Assembly: GCA_019454105.1 (NCBI GenBank)
Contig: CP075364.1
Location: forward strand, 1,243,362 to 1,307,361
Direction of reading: 5' to 3'
Source of the DNA: Fimbriimonadaceae bacterium
GTDB lineage: Bacteria; Armatimonadota; Fimbriimonadia; Fimbriimonadales; Fimbriimonadaceae
Length of the DNA stretch: 64,000 bases
Of the stretch, positions 36,472 to 44,650 are shown in pieces. A program made the position numbers and the translations under genes. Each line of letters opens with the position of its first letter. Position 1 is the first letter of the stretch. The notes beneath the pieces were generated by a model. That model saw only the letters and a program-made list of their open reading frames with translations. It was not told the origin of the DNA and did not search any database.

Positions 36472-36480
36472 GGGACGAGA

Positions 36481-36486
36481 ATCTTA
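36481..36486 (-). promoter_or_regulatory. rph: Candidate -10 box (TAAGAT) of leaderless rph-rdgB
   Basis: TAAGAT on the minus strand, 9 nt upstream of the rph ATG, with no Shine-Dalgarno sequence between. No clear -35 element. Confidence 0.45.
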
Positions 36487-36742
36487 CCAGTCCCTCACAC
36501 CGGAGTCCGTGTCCGCGCCCATCTTGCATACGTTTCGCCAACTTCCGGCGCTTCTGCGTGGTCAAAAGTGAGGACACCTGATCGTCCCGGACCCGTAACG
36601 ATAGACGACTGAGATCTATCATAATAGACAGACTGCAAAAGGGCTTGGTTTGCTGACTTTCCAGCAAGTCGCCTGGGAACAGTATTGGTTCAGCGGCCAT
36701 ACATTCCGATAGCCGGAATGAGGCTGACTTGAGAGGACTCAG
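36487..36742. promoter_or_regulatory. Intergenic region upstream of sugar aminotransferase
   Basis: About 256 bp without a gene, noticeably more A+T-rich than its surroundings between 36600 and 36740. It contains CATAAT near 36620 as a possible -10 box for the plus-strand operon and an inverted repeat CATTCCG/CGGAATG (36702-36708, 36714-36720). The Shine-Dalgarno-like GAGAGG at 36731-36736 precedes the TTG start. Confidence 0.45.
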
Positions 36743-37891
36743 TTGCGGGTGGAGTTTTACAAGCACGGGCTTGGCCCAGAGGTTGTTCGCGCGATCGAGG
36801 GCGTTGTCGCCTCACCGTTCTTAACCTCCGGCCCGGTCGGCAAGCAGGTCGAAACCCAACTGGCAGATTTTTTCGAGGTCGATCACGGCCTACTCGTGAA
36901 CAGCTGGACCAATGGGGCTGTGGCCACCCTGCTCGCCCTCGGGATCGGCCCAGGCGACGAAGTCATCGTCCCAGCGATGACCTTCATCGCGACCGCCAAC
37001 GTCGTCGAACTGGTCGGGGCGAAGCCCGTCTTCGTGGACGTCGATCCGGAGAGCCTCTTGATCGACGTCGGCCAAATGGCGAGGGCCGTCAGCGACCGCA
37101 CTCGGGCCGTGATCCCCGTCCACCTGTACGGTCAAATGGTCGACATGGCGGCTGTCGGCGCAGCTCTCGCCCATCGCCCTGGTATCGCGGTGATCGAGGA
37201 CGCTGCCCACTGCTTCGAAGGGAGCCGGGACGGATACCGCCCTGGGCAAAAGTCGGACGCGGCCATCTTCTCCTTTTATGCGACCAAGAACGTGACCTGC
37301 GGAGAGGGGGGCGCGATCGTCACAAGGCGCGCCGACCTGGCCGAAGCCATCAGGAAGACGCGCCTTCACGGAATGTCGGCCGGTGCGGCCGACCGGTTCT
37401 CGAAAGGCCAGTACCGGCATTGGGACATGGAGGCTCTCGGTGTCAAAGCAAACCTGCCGGACGTCCTTGCGGCCATGCTGCCGAACCAAATCGATACGAT
37501 CTTGGAACGGTTGCCGCGGCGCCAGGCGATCGCTGACAAATACCGCCAGGTGTTCGAAGGAACCGGGGTCAGCGTGCCGCGCCGCGTTACCGGCTGCGTC
37601 TCGGCCGAACACATCTTCCCGATCCATGTCGATCCTGCCCTCCGGGACAGCCTTCTCCTGGCTCTTGGCGACGCACAAATCGGGGCCACAGTCAACTATC
37701 GCTCGGTCCCAACTCTGACCTACTACAGCAGAAAGTACGGATATCAGCCAGAAGACTTTCCCATCAGTTGGGCTTGGGGCCAAGGCACCCTGACCCTTCC
37801 CCTCTTCCCTTCGCTCACTGACGAGCAACAAGACCATGTGGCTCGGACGGTGCTCTCGCATGTCTGCTCCACAGCAAACTCGCATGCTTGA
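36743..37891 (+). CDS. DegT/DnrJ/EryC1/StrS aminotransferase
   Basis: 382 residues from TTG 36743, chosen for the GAGAGG 6 nt upstream; GTG 36749 is an alternative. PLP-dependent enzyme that transaminates nucleotide-linked keto sugars. Motifs: SPFLTSGPVGKQVE, VNSWTNGAVATLLAL, GDEVIVPAMTFIATAN, VIEDAAHCFEGS, and SFYATKNVTCGEGGAI with the PLP lysine. All key residues seem present. The next gene encodes a nucleotide-sugar epimerase/dehydratase-like protein overlapping its 3' end by 8 bp, so the two likely make or modify an amino sugar for the cell surface. No glycosyltransferase is adjacent. Confidence 0.93.
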   Translation: MRVEFYKHGLGPEVVRAIEGVVASPFLTSGPVGKQVETQLADFFEVDHGLLVNSWTNGAVATLLALGIGPGDEVIVPAMTFIATANVVELVGAKPVFVDVDPESLLIDVGQMARAVSDRTRAVIPVHLYGQMVDMAAVGAALAHRPGIAVIEDAAHCFEGSRDGYRPGQKSDAAIFSFYATKNVTCGEGGAIVTRRADLAEAIRKTRLHGMSAGAADRFSKGQYRHWDMEALGVKANLPDVLAAMLPNQIDTILERLPRRQAIADKYRQVFEGTGVSVPRRVTGCVSAEHIFPIHVDPALRDSLLLALGDAQIGATVNYRSVPTLTYYSRKYGYQPEDFPISWAWGQGTLTLPLFPSLTDEQQDHVARTVLSHVCSTANSHA

Positions 37892-38918
37892 TCCTTATCA
37901 CCCTCAGTTCATCGTTCCAGAGAGGACCGCGCTCGTCACCGGAGCAGGCGGATACATTGGCTCCACCCTGGCCTCGCAACTTCTAGAACTTGGTTACCGA
38001 GTCATCGGCTACGACCGGTACTTCTTTGGCAAGGACCTGGTCAGTGACCTCTTGCTCCACCCGAACTTTGAAGCCAAGGTCGGCGACATTCGGGACATTG
38101 GCCCAGAAGACTGCGAAGGGGTCGATGTCGTTTATGATTTGGCCAGTATCTCCAACGATCCGGCTGGTGAGCTCTGCCCCACGTTGACCGTCTCCATCAA
38201 TAGCGTCGGCCGGTCCAGAGTCGCCAAGACCGCTCGTGAAGCTGGTGTCCCAAGGTACGTCCTGGCCAGTTCTTGTTCAGTGTACGGGGCGTCGTCTGGA
38301 TTGGACTTGGACGAAACCAGCCTGTGCCAACCGCTGACGACATATGCCAAGGCCTGCCTCGACTGCGAGCATCAGGTCATTGAGATGGCGCGGCCCGATT
38401 TCACCGTCTGCGTCTTGAGGCAGGGCACAGTCTACGGAGTGTCGCGAAGGATGCGGTTTGACTTGGTCGTCAACATCATGACCCTCAACGCTTGGAGGAG
38501 CGGCGCCTTGTCCGTTACCGGCGGAGGAGATCAGTGGCGTCCCTTCATCCATGTTTCCGACACCGCCGCCGCCTTGCGTGCCCTGGGCCTTGCCGACCAA
38601 GACAGAGTGCAGGCCGAGACGTTCAACGCCGTTGGCGAGAACATGAAGATCAGTGAAGTGGCGGAAACAGTGGCCGCGGCTTTGCCGATCGATGTGAGGA
38701 TCGACCACGTGGAAGGCAACTTGGATCGGCGTGACTACAATGTCAACTCCGACAAGTTAAAGAACACGGTCGGTTGGGTTCCAAGAATGACGGTAGCGTC
38801 CGGGGCCCAAGAGGTCTTCAGGTCTCTGGAAGTGGGCCACGTCCATCGTTGCCCGAGGAGCGAGACCGTCACTTGGTACAAGTCCCTGATCTCCAACTCG
38901 AATGTGTTGCTTCGATAG
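37884..38918 (+). CDS. NAD-dependent epimerase/dehydratase-like protein lacking the catalytic Lys
   Basis: 344 residues from ATG 37884, overlapping the aminotransferase by 8 bp; ATG 37860 is an alternative. Extended short-chain dehydrogenase fold: the NAD motif ALVTGAGGYIGSTLASQ, VVYDLASISNDPAG, and the Ser block VLASSCSVYGASSG. The family YxxxK motif is altered: the sequence reads TTYAKACLDCEHQ, so the residue four after Tyr is Cys rather than Lys. CVLRQGTVYGVSRRMRFDLV and GGGDQWRPFIHVSDTA are normal. It may be inactive or mechanistically atypical. Confidence 0.88.
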   Translation: MLDPYHPQFIVPERTALVTGAGGYIGSTLASQLLELGYRVIGYDRYFFGKDLVSDLLLHPNFEAKVGDIRDIGPEDCEGVDVVYDLASISNDPAGELCPTLTVSINSVGRSRVAKTAREAGVPRYVLASSCSVYGASSGLDLDETSLCQPLTTYAKACLDCEHQVIEMARPDFTVCVLRQGTVYGVSRRMRFDLVVNIMTLNAWRSGALSVTGGGDQWRPFIHVSDTAAALRALGLADQDRVQAETFNAVGENMKISEVAETVAAALPIDVRIDHVEGNLDRRDYNVNSDKLKNTVGWVPRMTVASGAQEVFRSLEVGHVHRCPRSETVTWYKSLISNSNVLLR

Positions 38919-38926
38919 GCTCCGCG

Positions 38927-39358
38927 GTGCCGAGACTCTTTCTGGCCTGTCCTCTGCCGCCCGAAACCGCAGAATGCCTGGCTGAATGGAGCCGAAGCCG
39001 CCTGGTGAATGCCCGCTTGGTCAAACCTGAGGCTATGCATGTGACAGTCAAGTTCTTTGGCGAGGACGAGTTGGAGACGAGAGTCCGAGAGACGTTGGCG
39101 AGCCGATGGGAGCCGGTCGAAGTGAGCACTGGGAACCTGGCCCGGTTCGGACGCACCGCCATCGCGCTCAGACTGACTCCTTTGGCAGGGGGGCTGCCGT
39201 CAAACCCGCACGTCACGTTGGCGAGAAGCCAGGCTGGCTTCCGGCTGCCAGAATCGCCTCCCTGCCTACAATTCACGCTTGCCAGGCTCGTCCTCTACGA
39301 AAGCATCCTCGGGCATGCCGGGGCTGAATATCGCGCGCGTGCCGAGGCCCCGCGGTGA
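38927..39358 (+). CDS. thpR: RNA 2',3'-cyclic phosphodiesterase (2H family)
   Basis: 143 residues from GTG 38927, 8 bp after the epimerase stop. Two H-x-T motifs define the 2H phosphoesterase active site: MHVTVKFFGE and PHVTLARSQ. The N-terminus PRLFLACPLPPETAECLAEW is also typical. Enzymes of this group open 2',3'-cyclic phosphate RNA ends (and ligate tRNA halves in vitro). It is shorter than E. coli ThpR (176 residues), mostly through a compact region between the motifs. A response regulator gene follows after 18 bp. Confidence 0.88.
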   Translation: MPRLFLACPLPPETAECLAEWSRSRLVNARLVKPEAMHVTVKFFGEDELETRVRETLASRWEPVEVSTGNLARFGRTAIALRLTPLAGGLPSNPHVTLARSQAGFRLPESPPCLQFTLARLVLYESILGHAGAEYRARAEAPR

Positions 39359-39376
39359 TCGGGTCAAAATCGCACC

Positions 39377-40045
39377 GTGCGCGTATTGATCGTGGAAGAC
39401 GACCTGACCATCGGCGAGGGCCTGATGACCGCCTTGAGGCGGGCGGGCCACGACCCGGTTTGGGCCAAAGACGGAGAGGAAGGCGAGCGCGCCGCCCTCT
39501 TCGAGAGCTTCGGAGTCGTCCTGCTCGACTTGATGCTGCCTAAGCGGGATGGGCGCGAAGTCTGCCGCAACCTGCGAGAAGCGGGCGTCGAGACCCCAGT
39601 CCTCATGCTCACCGCGCGCGACGAGGTGAACGACCGGGTCGAGGGATTGAACACGGGCGCCGATGACTACCTGGTCAAGCCCTTTGCAGTCGAAGAGTTG
39701 ATGGCCCGCATTTCCGCACTGACCCGTCGCACCGCCAAGGTCCGGGCACCCGTCCTCCGGGCTGGAGAGATCGAGCTCGACACGGTCGCCCAAACGGTCC
39801 GCATTGGAGATCGACCCGTCCATCTCACCCAGCGCGAGTTCGCCCTTTTAGAGGCCCTGCTCAGGCAGAAGGGGCGCGTCCTGTCAAGGGACGCGATCCT
39901 GGAGCGCGTCTTCAACAGTGACCAGGCACTCCCGAACACTGTGAGCTTCCACATGTCGTCCCTCCGCAAAAAGGTCGATCCAGAAGCCCGGGTGATCAAG
40001 ACCGTCCATGGCTTCGGATATGTGGCCGAGGAACCGGAGGGCTGA
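39377..40045 (+). CDS. OmpR/PhoB-type response regulator
   Basis: 222 residues from GTG 39377. Receiver domain with LIVEDDLTIGEGL (acid pocket), phosphorylatable Asp in VVLLDLMLPKRDG, Thr/Ser in LMLTARDEV and the switch Lys in YLVKPFAVEEL. The C-terminal winged helix has LTQREFALLEALLRQKGRVL and a VKTVHGFGYV-like end (IKTVHGFGYVAEE). The sensor kinase gene starts 2 bp after its stop, and a Spy-like periplasmic protein follows. The layout resembles envelope-stress systems of the Cpx type. Confidence 0.95.
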   Translation: MRVLIVEDDLTIGEGLMTALRRAGHDPVWAKDGEEGERAALFESFGVVLLDLMLPKRDGREVCRNLREAGVETPVLMLTARDEVNDRVEGLNTGADDYLVKPFAVEELMARISALTRRTAKVRAPVLRAGEIELDTVAQTVRIGDRPVHLTQREFALLEALLRQKGRVLSRDAILERVFNSDQALPNTVSFHMSSLRKKVDPEARVIKTVHGFGYVAEEPEG

Positions 40046-40047
40046 CC

Positions 40048-41439
40048 GTGTCCCTTCCGTCGCGCGTCATTCTCCTCACCGCTGTCCTCTTTGGCGTCGG
40101 GATCGTGCTCTTCGGAGCCCTGCAGCTGCTGTTTGGGACTGAGTCGGCCCTCCGAGAGATCGACCGGGAGCTCTTGCGCCGGGCGGTTCAATCGCGGGGG
40201 CCGCACAGAGGTGGCCCGCCCCGTCCCGTTCCGACGATCGGCCCTCCGCCCGATTTCGACGTCCGCCGCCCACGCGCCTTTTTCCTGGACGGCAGGCCAG
40301 TCGAAGCCCGGCCCGAGATCCGGCCTTGGAGCCAGGAGCTGTTCGACCGTGCGCTCCAAGGGGCCCCTGTGTATGGAGACCTCACAGTGAACGACCAGAC
40401 CCTTCGTGTCATCTCGGCCAAGGTCGACCATCCCGAATTTGGGCCTGTAGTCGTGCAGGCCGCCACTGAAACGACCTCGCTCCAAGCGGCGCGGACGGCC
40501 CAGACGCAGGCCTTTTGGCTCGTCGTGCCTTTGGCCCTCGCCTTCGCGGCCGTTGTCGGGGCCATCGTGTCCCGACTCGTGATGGCGCCAGTGAGAAGAC
40601 TGACTTCTGCCGCCGAGCGGCTGGCGGCCGATCCGACCGCTCACGAAGAGATCGCCCCTCGCGGAACCGACGAGATGGCCCGGCTCGGTAAGGCCTTTGA
40701 CTCTATGACCCACCGGCTGCAAGACTCCAACCGGCAGCTGGTGGCCGCCCTCGAATCCCAGCGACGGTTTACCGGCGACGCCGCCCACGAGTTGCGCACC
40801 CCCTTGACCGGAATTCTGCTCGCCGCTGAGAACGGCCTTCATCCTGAGGCCACAGACCAGGAGCGACGCGACGCTCTCGCCTCCATCGCCAAGTCCGGCG
40901 AGTCCATGGGGCGGCTGACCCAGATGCTATTGACCTTGGCGAGGATCGATTCTGGCCGTCAAACGATGCCTCTCTCGTCCGTCGGGCTCCTGCCTCTTCT
41001 CCAGGAAGCCGCAGAGCAGGCAGGACTCATGGACGACCCGAGGCTGGCATGGTGCGGCCGAGAGACAACCGTTGTTGAGGCGAACCCCGACGCCGTGCGC
41101 CAGATCGCCCGAAACTTGCTCGAAAATGCGGCCGAATACACGCCTGAAGGGGGCCAGATCATAGTGGACGTTGGCCGCTCTGGCTTCACGATCTCGGACA
41201 CCGGGCCAGGATTCGCGCCGGAACACCTACCACGGCTTTTCGAGCGCTTCTACCGGCCCGACCCGTCCCGTTCGCGCGAACGGGGCGGAAGCGGCCTTGG
41301 GCTCGCCATCGTCCAGTCGCTCGCCCAGGCCCAAGGAGCCATTGTCTCGGCCAGGAGCGAGCCCGGCCATGGAGCCTCGTTCGAGGTCGCATTTCCGCCC
41401 CAGTCCAGCGACTCACGAATCACTCACGAATCTTCCTGA
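40048..41439 (+). CDS. Membrane sensor histidine kinase
   Basis: 463 residues from GTG 40048. Two membrane helices (residues ~8-32 and ~155-178) flank a periplasmic sensor of about 120 residues with a Pro/Arg-rich patch. A HAMP domain follows (PVRRLTSAAERLAADP), then HisKA with the phosphorylated His in GDAAHELRTPLTGILLA. The ATPase domain has RNLLENAAEYTPEGG (N box), SDTGPGFAPEHL (G1) and GGSGLGLAIVQS (G2). It pairs with the response regulator immediately upstream. The signal sensed is unknown; a downstream Spy-like gene suggests envelope stress. Confidence 0.95.
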   Translation: MSLPSRVILLTAVLFGVGIVLFGALQLLFGTESALREIDRELLRRAVQSRGPHRGGPPRPVPTIGPPPDFDVRRPRAFFLDGRPVEARPEIRPWSQELFDRALQGAPVYGDLTVNDQTLRVISAKVDHPEFGPVVVQAATETTSLQAARTAQTQAFWLVVPLALAFAAVVGAIVSRLVMAPVRRLTSAAERLAADPTAHEEIAPRGTDEMARLGKAFDSMTHRLQDSNRQLVAALESQRRFTGDAAHELRTPLTGILLAAENGLHPEATDQERRDALASIAKSGESMGRLTQMLLTLARIDSGRQTMPLSSVGLLPLLQEAAEQAGLMDDPRLAWCGRETTVVEANPDAVRQIARNLLENAAEYTPEGGQIIVDVGRSGFTISDTGPGFAPEHLPRLFERFYRPDPSRSRERGGSGLGLAIVQSLAQAQGAIVSARSEPGHGASFEVAFPPQSSDSRITHESS

Positions 41440-41485
41440 TAATGGCCTTGTCGGATCCCATTGCGGACCGATGAAGGTGAACAAC

Positions 41486-42100
41486 ATGAAACGTCTGCTG
41501 CAAAGAGCCATTAGCCACGCCTCAGTCTCTGCCGCCCTTCTCGTCCTGGCTGTCGCCGCTGGCGCCCAGGGCGGCCCAGGGCCTGGACCGGGCCGCGGTC
41601 AAGGGCCGGGCCGAGGACCAAACGACAGGATGATGATCGTACGGATGTCCACAGTCCAGAAAGAACTGGGCCTCAGCCAAGCCCAGGTCCAATCGATCGA
41701 GGCCCTCAGGCCACGCCGAGGAGGCGGGCAGCCCGGCGAGATGGGCCCACCGCCGAGGCCGGAAGAGCAACTCTCCAAGATTCTGAACCAAGCCCAAAGC
41801 GACCGACTGAAGCAGTTGGCCCTGCAGTTTGGAGCCCCGATGTCCATCCTTCGGGACGACGTCGCCAGTCAGATCGGCGTCAAGGAGACCCAGCGCGACA
41901 AGATCCATGAGATCGTCCGCAACCTCATGCCGCCTCCTGACCGGGGTCAGGACTCCCGCCCCAACTGGAGCGAGATGCAGAAGAGAAAGGCGCAGGCCTT
42001 CGACCAAGCCTGGGCCTTGCTCGACCAGAACCAAAGGGCCGCGTACAACCGGCTCGCCGGCAAGCCCTTCAACAATTGGGTCGAACCCACCCGACCCTGA
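41486..42100 (+). CDS. Spy/CpxP-like (LTXXQ-type) periplasmic protein
   Basis: 204 residues from ATG 41486, which has AAGGTGA 6 nt upstream; an ATG at 41471 is less well placed. A signal peptide (ISHASVSAALLVLAVAAGAQ) comes first, then a Gly/Pro/Arg-rich linker (residues ~32-50). A helical body follows with KELGLSQAQVQSIEALR and, later, IGVKETQRDKIHEIVRN plus ALLDQNQRAAYNRL. This repeated 'L-x-x-x-Q' helical pattern is that of Spy/CpxP/ZraP proteins, periplasmic chaperones or feedback inhibitors of stress kinases. The two-component pair just upstream would be its regulator. Confidence 0.75.
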   Translation: MKRLLQRAISHASVSAALLVLAVAAGAQGGPGPGPGRGQGPGRGPNDRMMIVRMSTVQKELGLSQAQVQSIEALRPRRGGGQPGEMGPPPRPEEQLSKILNQAQSDRLKQLALQFGAPMSILRDDVASQIGVKETQRDKIHEIVRNLMPPPDRGQDSRPNWSEMQKRKAQAFDQAWALLDQNQRAAYNRLAGKPFNNWVEPTRP

Positions 42101-42190
42101 ATCTGACCCCGCCCGCTCCGGATTCCTTCCGGGGCGGGCCCGGACTCATCCCGACCCACGAAGGGCATGGCGCCATAATAGCTGCGGCGC

Positions 42191-42267
42191 GGCGACGTAG
42201 CTCAGTTGGTTAGAGCGAACGGTTCATACCCGTTAGGTCCGCGGTTCAAGTCCGCGCGTCGCTACCA
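42191..42267 (+). tRNA. tRNA-Met (CAT anticodon), CCA encoded
   Basis: A 77-nt cloverleaf. Acceptor stem GGCGACG (42191-42197) pairs with CGTCGCT, D arm GCTC/GAGC, anticodon stem AACGG/CCGTT around loop TTCATAC, T arm CGCGG-TTCAAGT-CCGCG, then A and CCA (42265-42267). The anticodon stem lacks the three G:C pairs of initiators and position 1:72 is G:T rather than C:A, so this is an elongator Met tRNA, or an Ile tRNA with lysidine-modified CAT. Confidence 0.95.
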
Positions 42268-42281
42268 TCCCCTTCATCGGC

Positions 42282-42629
42282 TTAGCCGTTCTCGGTCCTC
42301 CGCTTGGCCATGGCCATGACGTGCCCGGCGACCAGCACCACCGCGACGACCAGCGACATCAGAACGGTGACTAACGCGGGGTAAACGTTGGTGGAGTCGC
42401 GAAGGTACGCGGGCAAGAACCGGCCGATCAGGAGCAGGCAGACGATCAGCGTCACGATGTAGCCCACCCGAGGGTTCTTGATCGCCACAGCCGTCATCGC
42501 CAAGACCAAGGCCCCGGCCCCGCCGGCCGCGACCAACGAGATGACGCTCCCCTTCACCACCGCTGCTTCGACGCCCATGGCGATCAGGGCCAAGCCAAAG
42601 ACCAACATCACCCATTTCGGACCAGTCAT
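42282..42629 (-). CDS. Small membrane protein resembling the TMEM14/UPF0136 family
   Basis: 115 residues with four hydrophobic helices. The arrangement and motifs (KGSVISLVAAGGAGALVL, IKNPRVGYIVTLIVCLLLIG, then a RFLPAYLRDSTNVYPALV segment) resemble the TMEM14/UPF0136 group, which has KGSxxSLxAG and a later MPAG/YPA segment. The family's molecular role in bacteria is not established. It is a single-gene unit between tRNA-Met and purF. Its ATG has no Shine-Dalgarno sequence but a TAGACT box is 9 nt upstream. Confidence 0.75.
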   Translation of the reverse strand: MTGPKWVMLVFGLALIAMGVEAAVVKGSVISLVAAGGAGALVLAMTAVAIKNPRVGYIVTLIVCLLLIGRFLPAYLRDSTNVYPALVTVLMSLVVAVVLVAGHVMAMAKRRTENG

Positions 42630-42638
42630 CGTGGCCCT

Positions 42639-42644
42639 AGTCTA
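42639..42644 (-). promoter_or_regulatory. Candidate -10 box (TAGACT) of the TMEM14-like gene
   Basis: TAGACT on the minus strand, 9 nt before the ATG at 42627-42629. It lies 36 bp from the similar box of the divergent purF gene. Confidence 0.45.
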
Positions 42645-42679
42645 CGGGCAGGCCGGGGTCGCGGCTGGGCCAGGAGGTG

Positions 42680-42685
42680 TACACT
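42680..42685 (+). promoter_or_regulatory. purF: Candidate -10 box (TACACT) of leaderless purF
   Basis: TACACT is preceded by TG at the extended -10 position with one base between, and lies 7 nt before the GTG start of purF. An AGGAGG occurs further upstream, 15 nt or more from the GTG, too far to act as a normal ribosome site. Confidence 0.45.
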
Positions 42686-42692
42686 GCCCCAA

Positions 42693-44144
42693 GTGAGTGG
42701 CGACGGCTGGCACGAAGACCGGCCAAAAGAAGAGTGCGGCGTCATCGGGCTGTTCAGCCCAGGTTCGGAAGCCTCGCGCCTGGCCTTCTTCTCTCTTTAT
42801 GCCCTCCAACACCGGGGCCAAGAGTCCGCCGGGATTGCCGTCTCGGACGGGAGCCAGGTGCACACCGAACTCGGGCTAGGCCTCGTGGGGCAGATCTTCG
42901 ACGAGTCGGTCCTCGCCCGGTTGCCTGGCCATATGGCCGTTGGGCACACCCGGTACAGCACCACTGGCGGGTCGGAACTTCGCAACGCTCAGCCGATTCA
43001 GTGCACGAGCGTGGTCGGCGAGATCGCCGTCGCCCACAATGGAAACCTGATCAATAGTCGCGAGCTACGGGCCGAGTTGATCGCCGAAGGCGAGGTGTTC
43101 AACGCGACCACTGACAGCGAGATCATCGCCCGCCTGATTGTCCGAAACCTGCACCTGGGCCCCGAGAACGCCGTCGCCGCGACAATGAGACGGATCGAAG
43201 GCGCCTACGCCGTGGCTGTGCTCACTCCCGACCGTCTTCTCGCCTTTCGCGACCCGAACGGCATCAGGCCTTTGGTAGCGGGCGAGGTCGGTGACGGCTG
43301 GATGGTGGCCAGCGAGACCTGCGCTTTCTGGCCGGTCGGCGGGGTGCCTCGCCGCCAAGTAGGCCCTGGAGAGGTCGTGATCATCGATGGCAGGGGCATG
43401 CGGTTCGCCCAGGCTGTCCCGTCACAACGGGAGGCCAGGTGCCTGTTCGAGTTCATCTACTTCGCCCGCCCCGACAGCCGTATGTACGGCACCAGCCTCT
43501 ATCGGGCCCGCGAAAGGATGGGCGAGCGTTTAGCTCAGGAGCAACCTGCGGACGCCGACATTGTGGTCCCCGTGCCCGACAGTGGCATCCCCGCCGCCCT
43601 TGGCTTTAGCCGAGTGACAGGGATCCCCTACCACGAGGCGATGATCAAGAACCGCTATATCCACCGGACGTTCATCCAGCCCGACCAGCGGATGCGCGAA
43701 TTGGGAGTCCAAATGAAGCTGGCCCCGATGATCGAAGAGATCGAAGGCCGGTCGCTGGTTCTGGTGGACGACTCCATCGTCCGCGCCACCACCACCCGAC
43801 AGATCGTCAAACTCCTGCGCGATTGCGGTGCCCGGTCGATCCACGTGCGGATCACGGCCCCTCCTATCCGCCATCCTTGCTTCTATGGGATCGACATGTC
43901 TTCGCGGGGCGAACTGGCCGCCGCCGCCATGACGATCGACGAGATCGCTTGCCACATTGGGGCGGACTCGCTCGGCTACTTGACGATCGAAGGGGCCTGC
44001 GAGGCGGTAGGCCAGCCAATGTCGGCCTTCTGCTTGGCTTGTTTCAATGGCAACTATCCGGTTCCTGTGCCTGACGGGCTGAGCAAGGACGCTCTTGTCC
44101 CCGACGTGGGCCAACTCAGCACCCTCGGGCCCCGAGCGGGCTAG
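42693..44144 (+). CDS. purF: Amidophosphoribosyltransferase, iron-sulfur type
   Basis: First committed step of purine synthesis: PRPP plus glutamine to phosphoribosylamine. 483 residues from GTG 42693. The catalytic Cys is at residue 15 (EECGVIGLF), so a short propeptide is removed. Glutaminase blocks: RGQESAGIAVSDG and GHTRYSTTGGSELRN. The PRPP loop is LVLVDDSIVRATTTRQI. Four Cys positions of the B. subtilis-type Fe-S enzymes are present: CLFEFIYF, HPCFYGIDM and FCLACFNG (two). It is not clustered with other pur genes here. Confidence 0.95.
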   Translation: MSGDGWHEDRPKEECGVIGLFSPGSEASRLAFFSLYALQHRGQESAGIAVSDGSQVHTELGLGLVGQIFDESVLARLPGHMAVGHTRYSTTGGSELRNAQPIQCTSVVGEIAVAHNGNLINSRELRAELIAEGEVFNATTDSEIIARLIVRNLHLGPENAVAATMRRIEGAYAVAVLTPDRLLAFRDPNGIRPLVAGEVGDGWMVASETCAFWPVGGVPRRQVGPGEVVIIDGRGMRFAQAVPSQREARCLFEFIYFARPDSRMYGTSLYRARERMGERLAQEQPADADIVVPVPDSGIPAALGFSRVTGIPYHEAMIKNRYIHRTFIQPDQRMRELGVQMKLAPMIEEIEGRSLVLVDDSIVRATTTRQIVKLLRDCGARSIHVRITAPPIRHPCFYGIDMSSRGELAAAAMTIDEIACHIGADSLGYLTIEGACEAVGQPMSAFCLACFNGNYPVPVPDGLSKDALVPDVGQLSTLGPRAG

Positions 44145-44650
44145 TGGCTGTTCTGCCCGTTCCGCGCGGCCTGGTCGAGGTGCTGAGAATGCCGGCGAAG
44201 CACCTCGTCTGAGCGCCGGAACACCGCCTCGGTCAAGTCGTTCCACAGATGGTAGATCGCAGGAAGCTCCTCAAAGTCGACGAGCATCCGGCCGATCGAC
44301 TCGGATCCCTCGGGAATGTCTACCAGCTCCTTGACCCGGGCCGCGAAGACGTCGGCCCAGCGGACTTCGTTCCGCTCCGAGATCCGATAGCAGCCTAAGT
44401 AGATGATGTCTTGGAGGATGGCCCCGGCTTCTTCCCTAGCCTCTCGGGCCGCCGCTTCGATCGACGACTCGTCTGGCTCGACCCGGCCACTGGGGATGCA
44501 CCAGCCCCTGTCCTCGATGTTGCAGATGAGGACCTTTTCGCCAGACCAAGGAAAAACCAGGGCGGCGAACGACCTCAGCGGGGCCCGAAAGGGAGCTTCG
44601 AAAAACTCCAGTCTCTGGCGGCCATATCGGCCAGAGGGAAAACGGCTCAT
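44141..44650 (-). CDS. Nudix hydrolase
   Basis: 169 residues from ATG at 44648-44650, overlapping the lepB stop by 4 bp. The Nudix box begins at residue ~54 (GRVEPDE...) and runs through AAREAREEAG, with every consensus position G-x5-E-x7-R-E-x-x-E-E-x-G filled. A preceding LICNIEDRGWCIPSG strand is typical of ADP-ribose/NTP pyrophosphohydrolases. Substrate cannot be read from sequence. The stop overlaps the convergent purF stop by 4 bp. Together with lepB it forms a two-gene unit. Confidence 0.9.
   Translation of the reverse strand: MSRFPSGRYGRQRLEFFEAPFRAPLRSFAALVFPWSGEKVLICNIEDRGWCIPSGRVEPDESSIEAAAREAREEAGAILQDIIYLGCYRISERNEVRWADVFAARVKELVDIPEGSESIGRMLVDFEELPAIYHLWNDLTEAVFRRSDEVLRRHSQHLDQAARNGQNSH

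Noticed and set aside
42107-42138. GC-rich stem after the Spy-like gene as terminator
   Set aside because: Only 7 bp pair cleanly and no T-tract follows, so I did not list it as a terminator.
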